Source: Salipaludibacillus sp. LMS25 (lineage in GTDB: Bacteria; Bacillota; Bacilli; Bacillales; Salisediminibacteriaceae). From it: 64,000 nt of DNA. Positions 44,092-53,538 of the stretch are shown here, piece after piece. How positions within the stretch are numbered: position 1 is the first letter of the stretch; each line of letters begins with the position of its first letter. The DNA is taken from contig NZ_CP093299.1 of the NCBI RefSeq assembly GCF_024362805.1, forward strand, positions 3,938,001 through 4,002,000, in the 5' to 3' direction. The notes under the pieces are model-generated. The model saw only the letters and a list, made by a program, of their open reading frames with translations. It did no database searches and was not told where the DNA came from. Position numbers and translations under genes: made by a program.

Positions 44092-44913
44092 GTGAATCAA
44101 ACAGCAAATACAATCAAAGAAGCGAAAGAATATATTGAAAGTAAGTTAACTGTTAAGCCAACTATAGGTCTTATTCTTGGATCAGGTCTCGGTGTGCTGG
44201 CAGATGACATTAAAGATCCAGTTATCATTCCTTACAAGGATATTCCAGGTTTTCCCCAGTCAACTGTAGCAGGACATAAAGGACAATTTGTGGTAGGTGA
44301 ACTTGAAGGTAAGATTGTAGCTGCTATGCAAGGAAGGTTCCATTATTATGAAGGTTATACGATGGCATTAGTGACGCTCCCTGTTCGTGTCATGAAAGCA
44401 ATGGGAGTGGACAATTTAATCGTAACGAATGCTGCGGGAGGAATTAATGAATCTTATCAGCCTGGTGACTTGATGATAATTAAAGATCATATTAATATGT
44501 TTGGCACGAACCCTCTCATAGGGCCAAATGAAGAAGGAATGGGTGTGAGATTTCCAGATATGTCCCAAGCATACACCCCTAAATTAGTAGAATTGGCTGA
44601 AAATGTTGCAAACTCTTTAAGCATAGATGTTCGTAAAGGGGTCTATGTTGGTAATACAGGCCCTGCTTACGAAACCCCTGCTGAGGTTAGAATGTTACGT
44701 ACTCTTGGAGGAGATGCAGTAGGGATGTCTACCGTACCAGAAGTTATTGTGGCAAGACATAGTAATATGTCCGTTTTAGGGATTTCTTGTATTTCTAATA
44801 TGGCTGCAGGAATTCTTGACCAGCCGTTAACTCACGATGAAGTTATGGAAACGACAGAACGAGTCAAAACGAACTTTCTTAACTTTGTTAAAGCGATTGT
44901 TAAAAGACTATAA
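44092..44913 (+). CDS. pupG: Purine nucleoside phosphorylase (PupG)
   Basis: 273 residues, trimeric class PNP. Phosphate loop LILGSGLG, AGHKGQFVVG, MQGRFHYYEGY, the TNAAGGIN and GNTGPAYETPAEVRMLR motifs are present. Cleaves guanosine/inosine to base and (deoxy)ribose-1-phosphate, feeding deoB. GTG 44092 is chosen because AGGAG is 9 bases upstream, whereas the ATG at 44083 touches it. 12 bases after deoB. Confidence 0.94.
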   Translation: MNQTANTIKEAKEYIESKLTVKPTIGLILGSGLGVLADDIKDPVIIPYKDIPGFPQSTVAGHKGQFVVGELEGKIVAAMQGRFHYYEGYTMALVTLPVRVMKAMGVDNLIVTNAAGGINESYQPGDLMIIKDHINMFGTNPLIGPNEEGMGVRFPDMSQAYTPKLVELAENVANSLSIDVRKGVYVGNTGPAYETPAEVRMLRTLGGDAVGMSTVPEVIVARHSNMSVLGISCISNMAAGILDQPLTHDEVMETTERVKTNFLNFVKAIVKRL

Positions 44914-45233
44914 AGTGACTGAATGTCACAATTGAATTTTTAGCACGTATATGTGACCGATACTAAATAGTCTATATCAAATAGTCGTTTTTTAAAGGGC
45001 TGGAGTGAAAGACGGAGACTCTCCGAGGATCTGCGACGTCTGACGATTTAATGATACGAAAGGGTTATCGCAGATAACCATCCGGCTGTAGCGGGAGATC
45101 CATGTAGTAGTCGTTTTTTACAGGTGTCTTTTGTATGATGAAATTGGTTCAGTATTAAAAAGTAAGACCCCGATTAAAAATATCAACTGTCTACAATGTA
45201 TAAACAGAGTAAAAATTAAAGGGGGATTAAATC
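44914..45233. other. Intergenic with repeat remnants
   Basis: Two copies of TAGTCGTTTTTTA (44982-44994 and 45108-45120) bracket about 113 bases that include GACTCTCCGAGGATCTGCG, similar to part of the R3 repeats, and CAGATAACCATCC, similar to the start of type 2 TTTAT repeats. No coding frame. Confidence 0.55.
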
Positions 45234-46535
45234 ATGAGAATGGTGGATTTAATTGAAAAAAAACGGAACGGGCAGTCTCATAGTAAAGAGGAAATAAGGT
45301 TTATTATTGAAGGGTATACAGCTGAAGCTATTCCTGATTATCAAATGAGTGCTTGGGCAATGGCTGTTTTTTTTCAAGATATGTCAGAGGATGAAAAAGC
45401 GTGGTTAACTGAAGCCATGGTTCAGTCTGGTGATACGATAGATTTATCCGCAATTGAAGGTGTAAAAGTTGATAAGCATTCCACTGGAGGTGTTGGGGAT
45501 ACGACGACGCTTGTCCTTGCACCATTAGTGGCAAGTATCGGTGTGCCAGTGGCTAAGATGAGCGGACGTGGGCTAGGACATACGGGCGGAACCATTGATA
45601 AGTTAGAAGCAATAAAGGGATTTAATGTGGAAATTTCAAACGACACGTTTATTGAACTTGTTAATAAAAATAAAGTAGCTGTTATCGGTCAAACGCAAAA
45701 CTTAACGCCTGCTGATAAAAAGTTGTATGGGTTAAGAGATGTAACTGCTACCGTTAATTCTATTCCTCTTATTGCAAGTTCTATTATGAGCAAAAAAATT
45801 GCTTCTGGTGCAGATAAAATTGTCCTAGATGTTAAAACGGGGGCAGGTGCCTTTATGAAAGAGTTGTCTGAGGCGAAAAAACTAGCAGAAGCTATGGTGA
45901 CCATTGGAAATAATCTTGGTAGACAAACCTCTGCAATTATTTCTGATATGAGTCAGCCATTAGGTTTTATGGTAGGAAATGCCCTTGAGGTTAAAGAGGC
46001 TATCGATACTTTAAAGGGAGAAGGTCCGGAAGATCTTACAGACCTATGTTTAACTTTAGGTAGTCATATGGCTGTCTTATCTGGAAAAGCCAACTCGTTA
46101 GAAAGTGCTAGAGAGATACTGCAAGAAGCAATTGACTCAGGGAAAGCTATTGAGCAGTTTAAGATATTTATTGCAGCTCAAGAAGGGGATGCCACAGTAG
46201 TGGACGATCCGGAAAAGCTCCCGCAAGCTTCTTATAAAATAGATGTGCTAAGTGAAAACGAAGGGGTCGTTTCAGGTATTGTTGCTGATCAAATTGGTAC
46301 GGCCGCTATGTTGTTAGGTGCAGGGCGAGCTACAAAATCATCTGAAATTGATTTAGCTGTGGGACTAGAACTAAAAAAGAAAATCGGGGATACTATAGCA
46401 ATAGGCGAGCCCCTAGTGACGATTCATGCTAATAGTGAAAATATTTCCGAAGTTAAATCAAAAATTCTTAAATCTTATAATATAACCCCTTTAGAAGTAG
46501 AAGCACCTGAGTTAATTTATGATGTGCTGACATGA
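45234..46535 (+). CDS. pdp: Pyrimidine-nucleoside phosphorylase
   Basis: 433 residues. [20 protein letters not shown] (residues 81-100) is the conserved phosphate/ribose segment of the thymidine phosphorylase family; [19 protein letters not shown] and [10 protein letters not shown] follow. Phosphorolyses uridine and (deoxy)thymidine. AAAGGGGGA precedes ATG 45234. Completes the deoB-pupG-pdp salvage set. Confidence 0.95.
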   Translation: MRMVDLIEKKRNGQSHSKEEIRFIIEGYTAEAIPDYQMSAWAMAVFFQDMSEDEKAWLTEAMVQSGDTIDLSAIEGVKVDKHSTGGVGDTTTLVLAPLVASIGVPVAKMSGRGLGHTGGTIDKLEAIKGFNVEISNDTFIELVNKNKVAVIGQTQNLTPADKKLYGLRDVTATVNSIPLIASSIMSKKIASGADKIVLDVKTGAGAFMKELSEAKKLAEAMVTIGNNLGRQTSAIISDMSQPLGFMVGNALEVKEAIDTLKGEGPEDLTDLCLTLGSHMAVLSGKANSLESAREILQEAIDSGKAIEQFKIFIAAQEGDATVVDDPEKLPQASYKIDVLSENEGVVSGIVADQIGTAAMLLGAGRATKSSEIDLAVGLELKKKIGDTIAIGEPLVTIHANSENISEVKSKILKSYNITPLEVEAPELIYDVLT

Positions 46536-46580
46536 TAAAAATGGGGCAAGCTTGATATAAAAGCCTCTAAAGGCTTCTGT

Positions 46581-46618
46581 AATGAGACGGGATGTGGTAT
46601 TTCTCGTCTCATTTTTTT
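46581..46618 (+). terminator. Terminator of pdp
   Basis: AATGAGACG/CGTCTCATT stem followed by TTTTTTT. The T-run merges into the TTTAT that starts repeat copy J. Confidence 0.9.
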
Positions 46619-46772
46619 ATCCCACTCTTAAGGGGCAGTAAAACCCCCACCTCAAAACTTAAGAAGATCGAAACGTTTAGGTGGGGGATAAACTGCCTAA
46701 AGGTCCCATAAGTTAAACGAACAATCAGTGGGAGATGAAGGAAAACTCCCACTGATTGAAGCTTAGCTTTAT
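46616..46772 (+). repeat. TTTAT-bounded repeat, copy J (type 1, complete)
   Basis: 157 bp, close to copies E and G1 (ACTGCC-TAAAGG lacks three C). Both hairpins intact. Its left boundary lies in the T-tract of the pdp terminator. Confidence 0.9.
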
Positions 46773-46817
46773 ACGAAAATAGTAGTAATCTTGTTTTGAG
46801 TGGCGTTGAATAAATAG

Positions 46818-46946
46818 TTTATAACAGATAATCGTCGTAAAACGCCCGTCTCAAAATAGAGAAGATAACTATATATAAGCGAGAGCTAATGTCAAACATC
46901 AGTGGAATAAGAATGAAAACTCTCACTGATTGAAGAGTCGTTTTAT
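46818..46946 (+). repeat. TTTAT-bounded repeat, copy K (type 2)
   Basis: 129 bp from TTTATAACAGATAATCG to GAGTCGTTTTAT, with a shortened, diverged centre (CATCAGTGGAA...CTCTCACTGATT). 46 bases after copy J. Confidence 0.8.
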
Positions 46947-47297
46947 TGTAACTATAAAGTTATTCTAATGTGCAAAAATTTAGGAAGTACTCTTAATCAA
47001 AAGAGGGGCTACTGACTTCCTACGCTGACAGTTACTATAGATTAATTTGGAAAACAATTGGTCGCTGAAAGAACGGCGGTTTAATCGGTTATCGTAAGAG
47101 ACTGAGAAATGAGTGCAGACAGACGGTAAATCTTGCTTATTTGTCTACCGTATAAAAGTTGAGTGGTAATTTTGAAAAGTGCATTATGATTATGATTTAA
47201 ATATAAACCTTTGTTTCTTTTATGTTTGAAAGAATACTATCATAAAAAAATGGAAAAAATAGATGGGAGTGATAATGATTAAAACGGAGGGATACGT
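46947..47297. other. Intergenic before dacF
   Basis: No gene seen. Expected to hold a forespore promoter for dacF, but no sigma-F/G match is convincing; AATACTA near 47234 is close to a -10 but lacks a -35. Confidence 0.35.
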
Positions 47298-48461
47298 GTG
47301 AAGAAACTAGTAACAGGGTGTTTAAGTGTACTTTTCTTTTTGACTCATATAGGATTCACTTCAGCAGAAGAAACGACTCTTGAATTCGCTGAAGAAGCGA
47401 CGTCAGCTATCTTAATGGAAAGAGACACAGGCACCGTTTTATTTGATAAAAATAGTCATGAAAGGCTCCCACCAGCGAGCATGACGAAAATTATGACGAT
47501 GTTACTGATCATGGAAGCTATCGATGAAGGAAGACTTAATTGGGATGATAAAGTTAGAACAAGCGAACGGGCAGCTTCTATGGGCGGCTCACAAATTTTT
47601 CTTGAACCGGGAGAAGAAATGACAGTAAAGGACATGATGAAAGGCATTGCAATTGTCTCTGGTAATGATGCATCCGTTGCCATGGCAGAACATTTAGCAG
47701 GGTCTGAAAAGGAATTCGTTCGTTTAATGAATGAGAGAGCAAAAGAATTAGGGTTAACGAACACCTTATTCGCTAATTCTAACGGCCTTCCAGCAGAGAA
47801 CCACTATTCTTCCGCGTATGACCTTGCTTTAATGGGGAAAGCACTATTGCAGCATGAAAAAATCACTGAATTTACAAGCATTTATGAGGACTACTTACGG
47901 GAAGAATCCTCAGACCCCTTTTGGCTTGTCAATACGAATAAGCTTATAAAGTTCTACCCCGGAGTAGATGGCTTAAAAACTGGTTATACAGAAGAGGCAA
48001 AGTATTGTCTTACAGCTAGTGCAAATAAAGATGGCATGAGAATGATTTCAGTCGTCATGGGTGCTCCGGCTACAAAAGACCGTAATCGTTATATCACTGA
48101 GATGTTTGATTATGCTTACAGTCAATTCGAATTACACAATCGCTATCAGCCTGAAGACATACTCGCTGAAGCAAAAATTGATAAAGGGGCGAGGAGAAGT
48201 GTAGAGCTAGTTCCAGCAACTCCTATCTCATTATTAATAAAAAAAGGCCAATCATTAGAAGGCTTGACAGAGAAAGTGACAGTGAGTGATCATGTGAGAG
48301 CTCCAGTAAAAAAAGGAGATCAATTAGGAATCATTACTCTCCATCAAGAAGGTAAAGAGATTCTAAGCCAGCCGTTAGTAGCACAGGACGATATAAAAGA
48401 GGCGAGTATTTGGCAGCTTATGAAGCGCGCAAAAGACGCATTGGCGGGCCGTGTTTCGTAA
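47298..48461 (+). CDS. dacF: D-alanyl-D-alanine carboxypeptidase DacF
   Basis: 387 residues. Signal peptide (VTGCLSVLFFLTHIGFTSA), then PBP5-type peptidase S11 motifs: PASMTKIMT (Ser-x-x-Lys), VSGNDASV (Ser-x-Asn) and GLKTGYT (KTG). A C-terminal PBP5_C domain follows. Trims spore cortex peptidoglycan cross-links in the forespore. Immediately upstream of spoIIA as in B. subtilis, so read-through late in sporulation is likely. RBS ACGGAGGG. Confidence 0.95.
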   Translation: MKKLVTGCLSVLFFLTHIGFTSAEETTLEFAEEATSAILMERDTGTVLFDKNSHERLPPASMTKIMTMLLIMEAIDEGRLNWDDKVRTSERAASMGGSQIFLEPGEEMTVKDMMKGIAIVSGNDASVAMAEHLAGSEKEFVRLMNERAKELGLTNTLFANSNGLPAENHYSSAYDLALMGKALLQHEKITEFTSIYEDYLREESSDPFWLVNTNKLIKFYPGVDGLKTGYTEEAKYCLTASANKDGMRMISVVMGAPATKDRNRYITEMFDYAYSQFELHNRYQPEDILAEAKIDKGARRSVELVPATPISLLIKKGQSLEGLTEKVTVSDHVRAPVKKGDQLGIITLHQEGKEILSQPLVAQDDIKEASIWQLMKRAKDALAGRVS

Positions 48462-48512
48462 TTCGCCGAATTGTTAATGGTTTTGCCGAATCACCACTAG
48501 TTTTGTACATGA

Positions 48513-48542
48513 GCAGGAATAAAAAGTGTGAAAAGTGAATTA
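48513..48542 (+). promoter_or_regulatory. Sigma-H promoter of the spoIIA operon
   Basis: GCAGGAATA (48513-48521), 12-base spacer, AGTGAATTA (48534-48542). Both elements fit the sigma-H consensus RNAGGAWWW and RNNGAATWW at every position. The predicted start near 48549 is about 60 bases before spoIIAA. Confidence 0.9.
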
Positions 48543-48611
48543 CTCAACGTGACTCGTCATATTCCCGGGAGGGGAACGGAGGAGCAAGAATTTATGAGAA
48601 GGAGTGAAAAC

Positions 48612-48965
48612 ATGAGTTTACTGATTGATTTAGAGCAAAAAGGTGACATTCTTTGTGTCAGGCTCGTAGGAGAATTAGACCATCACACAGCTGTTAAACT
48701 AAGGGACAGGGTAGACACAGCCTTGAATGAACAAGGGTTAACACATGTTCTACTCAATCTAGAAAAACTAACCTTTATGGATAGTTCTGGTTTGGGGGTT
48801 GTGCTTGGTCGTTATAAAAAAGTCCAAGCAATTAATGGGGAAATGGTCGTTTGTTGTTTATCTCAGCAAGTAAGACGATTATTTGAATTATCTGGCCTTT
48901 TTAAAATTGTCACGTTCACGGCCAATGAAAGGGAAGCGTTGAACAGTTTGGGGGCTGCTTCATGA
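48612..48965 (+). CDS. spoIIAA: Anti-anti-sigma factor SpoIIAA
   Basis: 117 residues, the same as B. subtilis. STAS domain with the phosphorylated serine in [15 protein letters not shown]. Unphosphorylated SpoIIAA frees sigma-F from SpoIIAB in the forespore; SpoIIE dephosphorylates it. ATG 48612 follows AAGGAGTG; upstream in-frame codons lie inside the sigma-H promoter. Overlaps spoIIAB by 4 bases. Confidence 0.96.
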   Translation: MSLLIDLEQKGDILCVRLVGELDHHTAVKLRDRVDTALNEQGLTHVLLNLEKLTFMDSSGLGVVLGRYKKVQAINGEMVVCCLSQQVRRLFELSGLFKIVTFTANEREALNSLGAAS

Positions 48966-49402
48966 GAAATCGAATGGAATTATCTTTTACAGCTGTAAGC
49001 GCCAACGAATCATTCGCAAGAGTTTCAGTAGCTGCTTTTGTAGCTCAATTAGATCCCACAATGGATGAATTAACTGAAATAAAAACGGTTGTAAGTGAAG
49101 CCGTAACGAATGCGATTATTCACGGTTACGGGGAAAACGATGAAGGGGTTGTTTATGTCGAGGTTGAATTAGTAGACGGGACTGTCCACTTAATTGTCCG
49201 TGATGAAGGAATAGGTATTTCAAACTTGGATGAGGCAAGACAGCCATTATATACTTCAAAGCCGGAACTGGAACGAAGTGGTATGGGATTTACAATTATG
49301 GAGAACTTTATGGATGACGTTTCAGTTGAATCGGGCCCACTAGAGGGCACGGCCGTCACACTTGTCAAACGCCTGTCAAAACAAAATGTACTCTGTAATT
49401 GA
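48962..49402 (+). CDS. spoIIAB: Anti-sigma F factor and kinase SpoIIAB
   Basis: 146 residues, GHKL-type serine kinase: [12 protein letters not shown] (N box), [10 protein letters not shown] (G1) and [14 protein letters not shown] (G2). Holds sigma-F inactive and phosphorylates SpoIIAA. ATGA overlap with spoIIAA implies coupled, stoichiometric translation. Confidence 0.96.
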   Translation: MRNRMELSFTAVSANESFARVSVAAFVAQLDPTMDELTEIKTVVSEAVTNAIIHGYGENDEGVVYVEVELVDGTVHLIVRDEGIGISNLDEARQPLYTSKPELERSGMGFTIMENFMDDVSVESGPLEGTAVTLVKRLSKQNVLCN

Positions 49403-49413
49403 GAGGATTCCCT

Positions 49414-50172
49414 ATGATGAATGTAGAATTTAAAGGTAATCAGAAGAAATATCTAAAAGATGATGAAGTAAAAAAGTTAATTGCAGAAGCCCAACAAGGT
49501 AACCAAGAAGCTCGGGACCGTCTCGTCAGCCACAATACACGGCTAGTATGGTCAGTCGTACAGCGCTTTTTAAATAGGGGATATGATCAAGAGGATTTAT
49601 TTCAAATTGGGTGTATCGGGTTGATTAAATCAGTAGATAAATTTGATTTATCGTTTGATGTTAAATTTTCTACGTATGCTGTTCCTATGATTATAGGTGA
49701 AATTCAACGTTTTCTGCGCGATGATGGTACCGTAAAAGTAAGCCGTTCAATTAAAGAAACAGCAAATCATATTCGCAAGATGAGTGATGAATTAGCAAAA
49801 ACGTTTGGTAGAGTGCCAACAATTCAAGAGATTGCAGAAAAGTTAGACATAAGCCCTGAAGAAGTAGTATTTGCCCAAGAAGCCAATCGACAACTAGCCT
49901 CTATTCACGAAACAGTCTATGAAAATGATGGTGACCCTATTACTATTCTCGATCAGATCTCTGATGAGAATGATACGAAGTGGTTTGATAAGATAGCGTT
50001 AAAAGATGAAATTGACAGACTATCAGAGCGCGAAAAATTAATCATCTTTCTAAGGTATTATAAGGATCAGACGCAATCACAAGTCGCCGACAGACTTGGA
50101 ATCTCTCAAGTACAGGTGTCACGATTGGAAAAGAAAATTCTTATTCAATTGAAAGAACAGCTCAACGAATAA
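49414..50172 (+). CDS. sigF: RNA polymerase sigma-F factor
   Basis: 252 residues. Region 2 (YDQEDLFQIGCIGLIKSVDKFD), region 3 (GRVPTIQEIAEKL) and region 4 HTH (QSQVADRLGISQVQVSRLEK) are complete. First forespore-specific sigma factor. ATG 49414 is 7 bases after GAGAGG; an ATG at 49417 is an alternative. Third gene of spoIIA, followed by a terminator that overlaps its stop. Confidence 0.96.
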   Translation: MMNVEFKGNQKKYLKDDEVKKLIAEAQQGNQEARDRLVSHNTRLVWSVVQRFLNRGYDQEDLFQIGCIGLIKSVDKFDLSFDVKFSTYAVPMIIGEIQRFLRDDGTVKVSRSIKETANHIRKMSDELAKTFGRVPTIQEIAEKLDISPEEVVFAQEANRQLASIHETVYENDGDPITILDQISDENDTKWFDKIALKDEIDRLSEREKLIIFLRYYKDQTQSQVADRLGISQVQVSRLEKKILIQLKEQLNE

Positions 50173-50186
50173 GTTGAGCTGTTTTT
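50156..50186 (+). terminator. Terminator of spoIIA
   Basis: AACAGCTCAAC/GTTGAGCTGTT 11-bp stem with TTTT, overlapping the sigF stop codon. Confidence 0.92.
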
Positions 50187-50215
50187 GTATTGAATTGTGT
50201 TTTTCACTCATACTA
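50186..50215 (+). promoter_or_regulatory. Sigma-G-type promoter of spoVAF
   Basis: TGTATT (50186-50191), 17-base spacer, CATACTA (50209-50215). The -10 is a perfect sigma-G match and the -35 is one or two bases from TGAATA. Confidence 0.7.
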
Positions 50216-50252
50216 ACCATGTGACATGTAATTATGGAAAGGAGCGATTTAC

Positions 50253-51737
50253 TTGAGTCGTGAGGGATTGGATGAAACTAAAATTGATCATCCATTTGTA
50301 ACAGATATTCATGAAAATGAGCGTCGGATAATAGAACGAGTGGGTATTGGTGAAAGCTTTGACGTAGGAATTAGAAAGATTCATGTACTCGATAAAGAAG
50401 TTCAATTTTACTTTGTTAATGGTCTTTGTGACATTGAATATATAATCGAGTTGTTAAAAGAGCTCATGTTTTTAGACGCTACTGAAAGAAAGCGAACTAA
50501 AGTAAGGGAACAGATTGAGAATCGCTTAACTCACGTACAAGTTGAATATGCCGATACACTAGATACAGCTATTAAACAAATGCTCTCAGGGCTTATATTT
50601 ATTCTCATTGAAGGTGAATCAGAAGCTATTGTCATCGATGTGCGAAGCTATCCTGGACGTGGACCTGAAGAACCGGATACAGAGCGAGTTGTTCGAGGGA
50701 GCCGTGATGGATATACGGAGAACATTATCGAGAACACAGCGTTAACTAGACGACGTATTAGAGATGAAAGATTACGTAATGAAATGCTTCAAGTTGGAAG
50801 AAGATCAAAGACAGATATTTGTTTATCGTATATTAAGGGGATTGCTGACCCAGACCTTGTGGAAATTGTTCGAAAAGAATTAGAAGCGATTGATATAGAT
50901 GGATTAACGATGGCAGACAAAGTGGTTGAAGAGTTTGTCGTAAAACAAGGAGCTAATCCTTTTCCAATGGTTCGTTATACAGAGAGACCAGATGTAGCTT
51001 CTACCCATTTATTGGAAGGACATGTTATTTTATTTGTGGATACATCCCCAAGTATCATCGTGTTTCCAGCTACTTTTTTCCATCATGTACAACATGCAGA
51101 AGAATATCGCCAAGCCCCGATTGTAGGCACTTTCTTTCGGTGGGTACGGTTTTCAGGTATGATAGTTGCCTTGTTTATTTTGCCATTATGGTTATTAATG
51201 GTAGTAGAACCTTCACTCATTCCTGAGCAATTGCATTACATTGGACCTGAAGAAGAAACGAATGTTCCTATTTTTGCTCAAATAGTGTTTGCCGAATTAG
51301 GAATTGAATTATTAAGAATGGCGGCGATACATACGCCTTCCCCTTTAGCGACAGCACTCGGGTTAGTAGCAGCTTTACTTATTGGTGAAATAGCTATTGA
51401 GGTAGGTTTGTTAGTACCAGAAGTTATTTTATATGTAGCCTTTGCAGCCATAGGCATGTTCGCAACACCAAGTTATGAAATGGCGATTGCATTAAAAATA
51501 TTAAGGTTAGCCGTCCTCGTAGCTGTAATACTGTTTAAAGTGCCTGGTTTTGTTATTGCCACAACAGTCTTTTTCATTCTTTTAGCTCGAACGAAACCTT
51601 TAAATGCACCCTATTTGTGGCCGTTTTTACCCTTTTATCCGAAAGCATTTTGGGATATTTTAATTCGTCAACCAATTCCATTAAAGCGACGTAGACCTAG
51701 TATCGTTAAACCAAAAGATCCGATTAAACAAAGCTAA
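50253..51737 (+). CDS. spoVAF: Spore germination protein SpoVAF (GerA family)
   Basis: 494 residues. A large N-terminal cytoplasmic part (EGESEAIVIDVRSYPGRGPE, then RRSKTDICLSYIKG) and about five C-terminal membrane helices (VALFILPLWLLMVVE, TALGLVAALLIGEIAIEVG), as in GerA A-subunits. In B. subtilis spoVAF is the end of spoVAA-F; here it follows sigF directly and spoVAC-D lie 12 kb away. The start is TTG 50253 after AAAGGAG. Sits in the spore inner membrane and aids germination. Confidence 0.93.
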   Translation: MSREGLDETKIDHPFVTDIHENERRIIERVGIGESFDVGIRKIHVLDKEVQFYFVNGLCDIEYIIELLKELMFLDATERKRTKVREQIENRLTHVQVEYADTLDTAIKQMLSGLIFILIEGESEAIVIDVRSYPGRGPEEPDTERVVRGSRDGYTENIIENTALTRRRIRDERLRNEMLQVGRRSKTDICLSYIKGIADPDLVEIVRKELEAIDIDGLTMADKVVEEFVVKQGANPFPMVRYTERPDVASTHLLEGHVILFVDTSPSIIVFPATFFHHVQHAEEYRQAPIVGTFFRWVRFSGMIVALFILPLWLLMVVEPSLIPEQLHYIGPEEETNVPIFAQIVFAELGIELLRMAAIHTPSPLATALGLVAALLIGEIAIEVGLLVPEVILYVAFAAIGMFATPSYEMAIALKILRLAVLVAVILFKVPGFVIATTVFFILLARTKPLNAPYLWPFLPFYPKAFWDILIRQPIPLKRRRPSIVKPKDPIKQS

Positions 51738-51819
51738 TAAACCAAAGCAGTTGCATGAAGTTCCTGAGTATGATAATGTTTATAAAACTGATATGAAAAG
51801 GTGACCCTTTTCTTAAACA

Positions 51820-51988
51820 GGTAGAGGTGCAATGAGGATTAGTACATTGTGGGAGCTCAAGGAGGCTTTGAACACGATGGAAAGGCCGAATTGCCGAAGT
51901 TGGAGAATGCTTCCTTACATTCGCCAGCTGGGGTACAGTCGAACATTCTGTACACTGTCACTGCTTATAAATGTGGTGGAGCACTACC
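51820..51988 (+). ncRNA. Lysine riboswitch (L box) aptamer
   Basis: P1 arms GGTAG...GTGC and GCAC-TACC; core elements AGAGGTGCAATGAGGATTAG, GGCCGAATTGCCGAAG, and CACTGTCACTGC...GTGGTGGAGCAC are the lysine aptamer landmarks. Directly upstream of lysA with a terminator between. Lysine binding should end transcription early. Confidence 0.93.
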
Positions 51989-52018
51989 CTGAAAGCACAC
52001 GGTTATTTGCGTTGAGCT

Positions 52019-52058
52019 TAAGGGAAATGAATGTGTTTCATATTCATTTCCCTTTTTG
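52019..52058 (+). terminator. Lysine-riboswitch terminator
   Basis: 12-bp stem AGGGAAATGAAT/ATTCATTTCCCT with TTTTT, 30 bases after the aptamer and 48 before lysA. Confidence 0.92.
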
Positions 52059-52105
52059 TTTGTGTTAAATATTAGTCAGTTGAGTGAGTAAAGGAGTGGA
52101 TTAAT

Positions 52106-53440
52106 GTGGGTTTATACGGTACGAGCTATATTAATGACCATGGACATTTATCGATAGGCGGTGTCGACGTAACTGAATTAGCGGAATCTTACGGCACTCC
52201 GCTATATATATATGATGTAAAAGACATTCGTGATCGGGCGCTGGCTTTTAAAGAAGCTTTTGAGCATCAACGTGTAGATTATCAAGTTGCTTATGCAAGT
52301 AAGGCATTTAGTTGCATCGCTATGATAGAATTAGCTGAAGAACTGGGTTTAAGCTTGGATGTCTGTTCAGGTGGGGAGTTGTTCACCGCCATGGAGGCAG
52401 GCTTTCCAGCCGAAAGAATTCATTTTCACGGTAATAATAAAACGCCCGATGAGCTGGAAATGGCTTTAAAAGAGGGAATAGGGTGTATTGTAGTTGACAA
52501 CTTTACAGAGCTTTCTTGGTTAAACGCTATGACTGAATCTATGAAAACACCGATGAAAGTTCTTATTCGCATTACTCCGGGTGTAGAGGCACACACACAC
52601 GAATATATCTCAACAGGACAAGAAGATTCTAAATTTGGATTTGACCTGAATAGTGGCCAGGCTAAAAAAGCGATTAAAATGTTACTTAACCATGAGTATC
52701 TCTACTTACAAGGTGTCCATTCACATATTGGGTCACAAATTTTTCGAGCAGAAGGCTTTGAAGAAGCAGTTAAAGAAATTTACTTGTCTATTGCCCAGTG
52801 GCATCAGGAAATGGGCTACTACCCAGACGTGTTAAATGTAGGTGGGGGCTTTGGCATTCGATATGGCGAGAACGACCATCCGTTACCTTTACATGCCTAT
52901 GTTGACAAAATGGTGGAAGCAGCCAAAAGGGAGGCTGCTAAACTGAGAATGCCAGTTCCTGAAATTTGGGTTGAGCCAGGTCGAGCACTAGTAGGGGAAG
53001 CTGGTACGACATTATACCGTATAGGGGCAAGGAAAGATATCCCGGATGTGCGAACCTATTTATCAGTAGACGGGGGCATGACTGATAATATTCGTCCAGC
53101 ATTATATCAGGCAGAATATGAAGCTGTTTTAGCGAATAAAGCAAGGGGTGAAAAAACCGAGCTTGTATCTATTGCGGGAAAATGCTGTGAAAGTGGTGAC
53201 ATGCTTATTTGGGATGTTAAATTACCACCAGCTGTTCAGGGGGATATTCTGGCAGTTTCCTCTACTGGTGCCTATGGGTATGCTATGGCTAATAATTATA
53301 ACCGGATTCTTCGCCCTGCCGTTGTTTTTGTGGAAGATGGTGAACATACGTGCGTTATTGAGAGAGAAACATTTAGCGATTTAGTACGCCACGAGCGCTC
53401 TTATCGCCATCGCTGTCAACTTAAAGCTGCTGATAAATAA
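52106..53440 (+). CDS. lysA: Diaminopimelate decarboxylase
   Basis: 444 residues, fold-III PLP enzyme. The PLP lysine is in VAYASKAFSC (residue ~67). SHIGSQIF, VGGGFG and AGKCCESGDM follow in the expected order. Last step of lysine synthesis, meso-DAP to lysine. GTG 52106 is 8 bases after AAAGGAGTGG; ATG 52104 is out of frame. Confidence 0.96.
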   Translation: MGLYGTSYINDHGHLSIGGVDVTELAESYGTPLYIYDVKDIRDRALAFKEAFEHQRVDYQVAYASKAFSCIAMIELAEELGLSLDVCSGGELFTAMEAGFPAERIHFHGNNKTPDELEMALKEGIGCIVVDNFTELSWLNAMTESMKTPMKVLIRITPGVEAHTHEYISTGQEDSKFGFDLNSGQAKKAIKMLLNHEYLYLQGVHSHIGSQIFRAEGFEEAVKEIYLSIAQWHQEMGYYPDVLNVGGGFGIRYGENDHPLPLHAYVDKMVEAAKREAAKLRMPVPEIWVEPGRALVGEAGTTLYRIGARKDIPDVRTYLSVDGGMTDNIRPALYQAEYEAVLANKARGEKTELVSIAGKCCESGDMLIWDVKLPPAVQGDILAVSSTGAYGYAMANNYNRILRPAVVFVEDGEHTCVIERETFSDLVRHERSYRHRCQLKAADK

Positions 53441-53538
53441 GAAAAATCTAGATATAGGCTCATGAGTTTCATTCTAACTCAATGTAAGGTAAAATAAAGA
53501 AGTCTGACTGATCTACACAATAATGGGAGGTCTTCCAC

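Noticed and set aside
5317..46946. A CRISPR array made by the repeated 150-bp sequences
   Set aside because: The repeats are long, dispersed over 42 kb in both orientations, individually bounded and without regular spacers.
51832..52068. A 78-codon open frame upstream of lysA
   Set aside because: It lies wholly within the lysine riboswitch and its terminator and has no protein-like composition or ribosome binding site.
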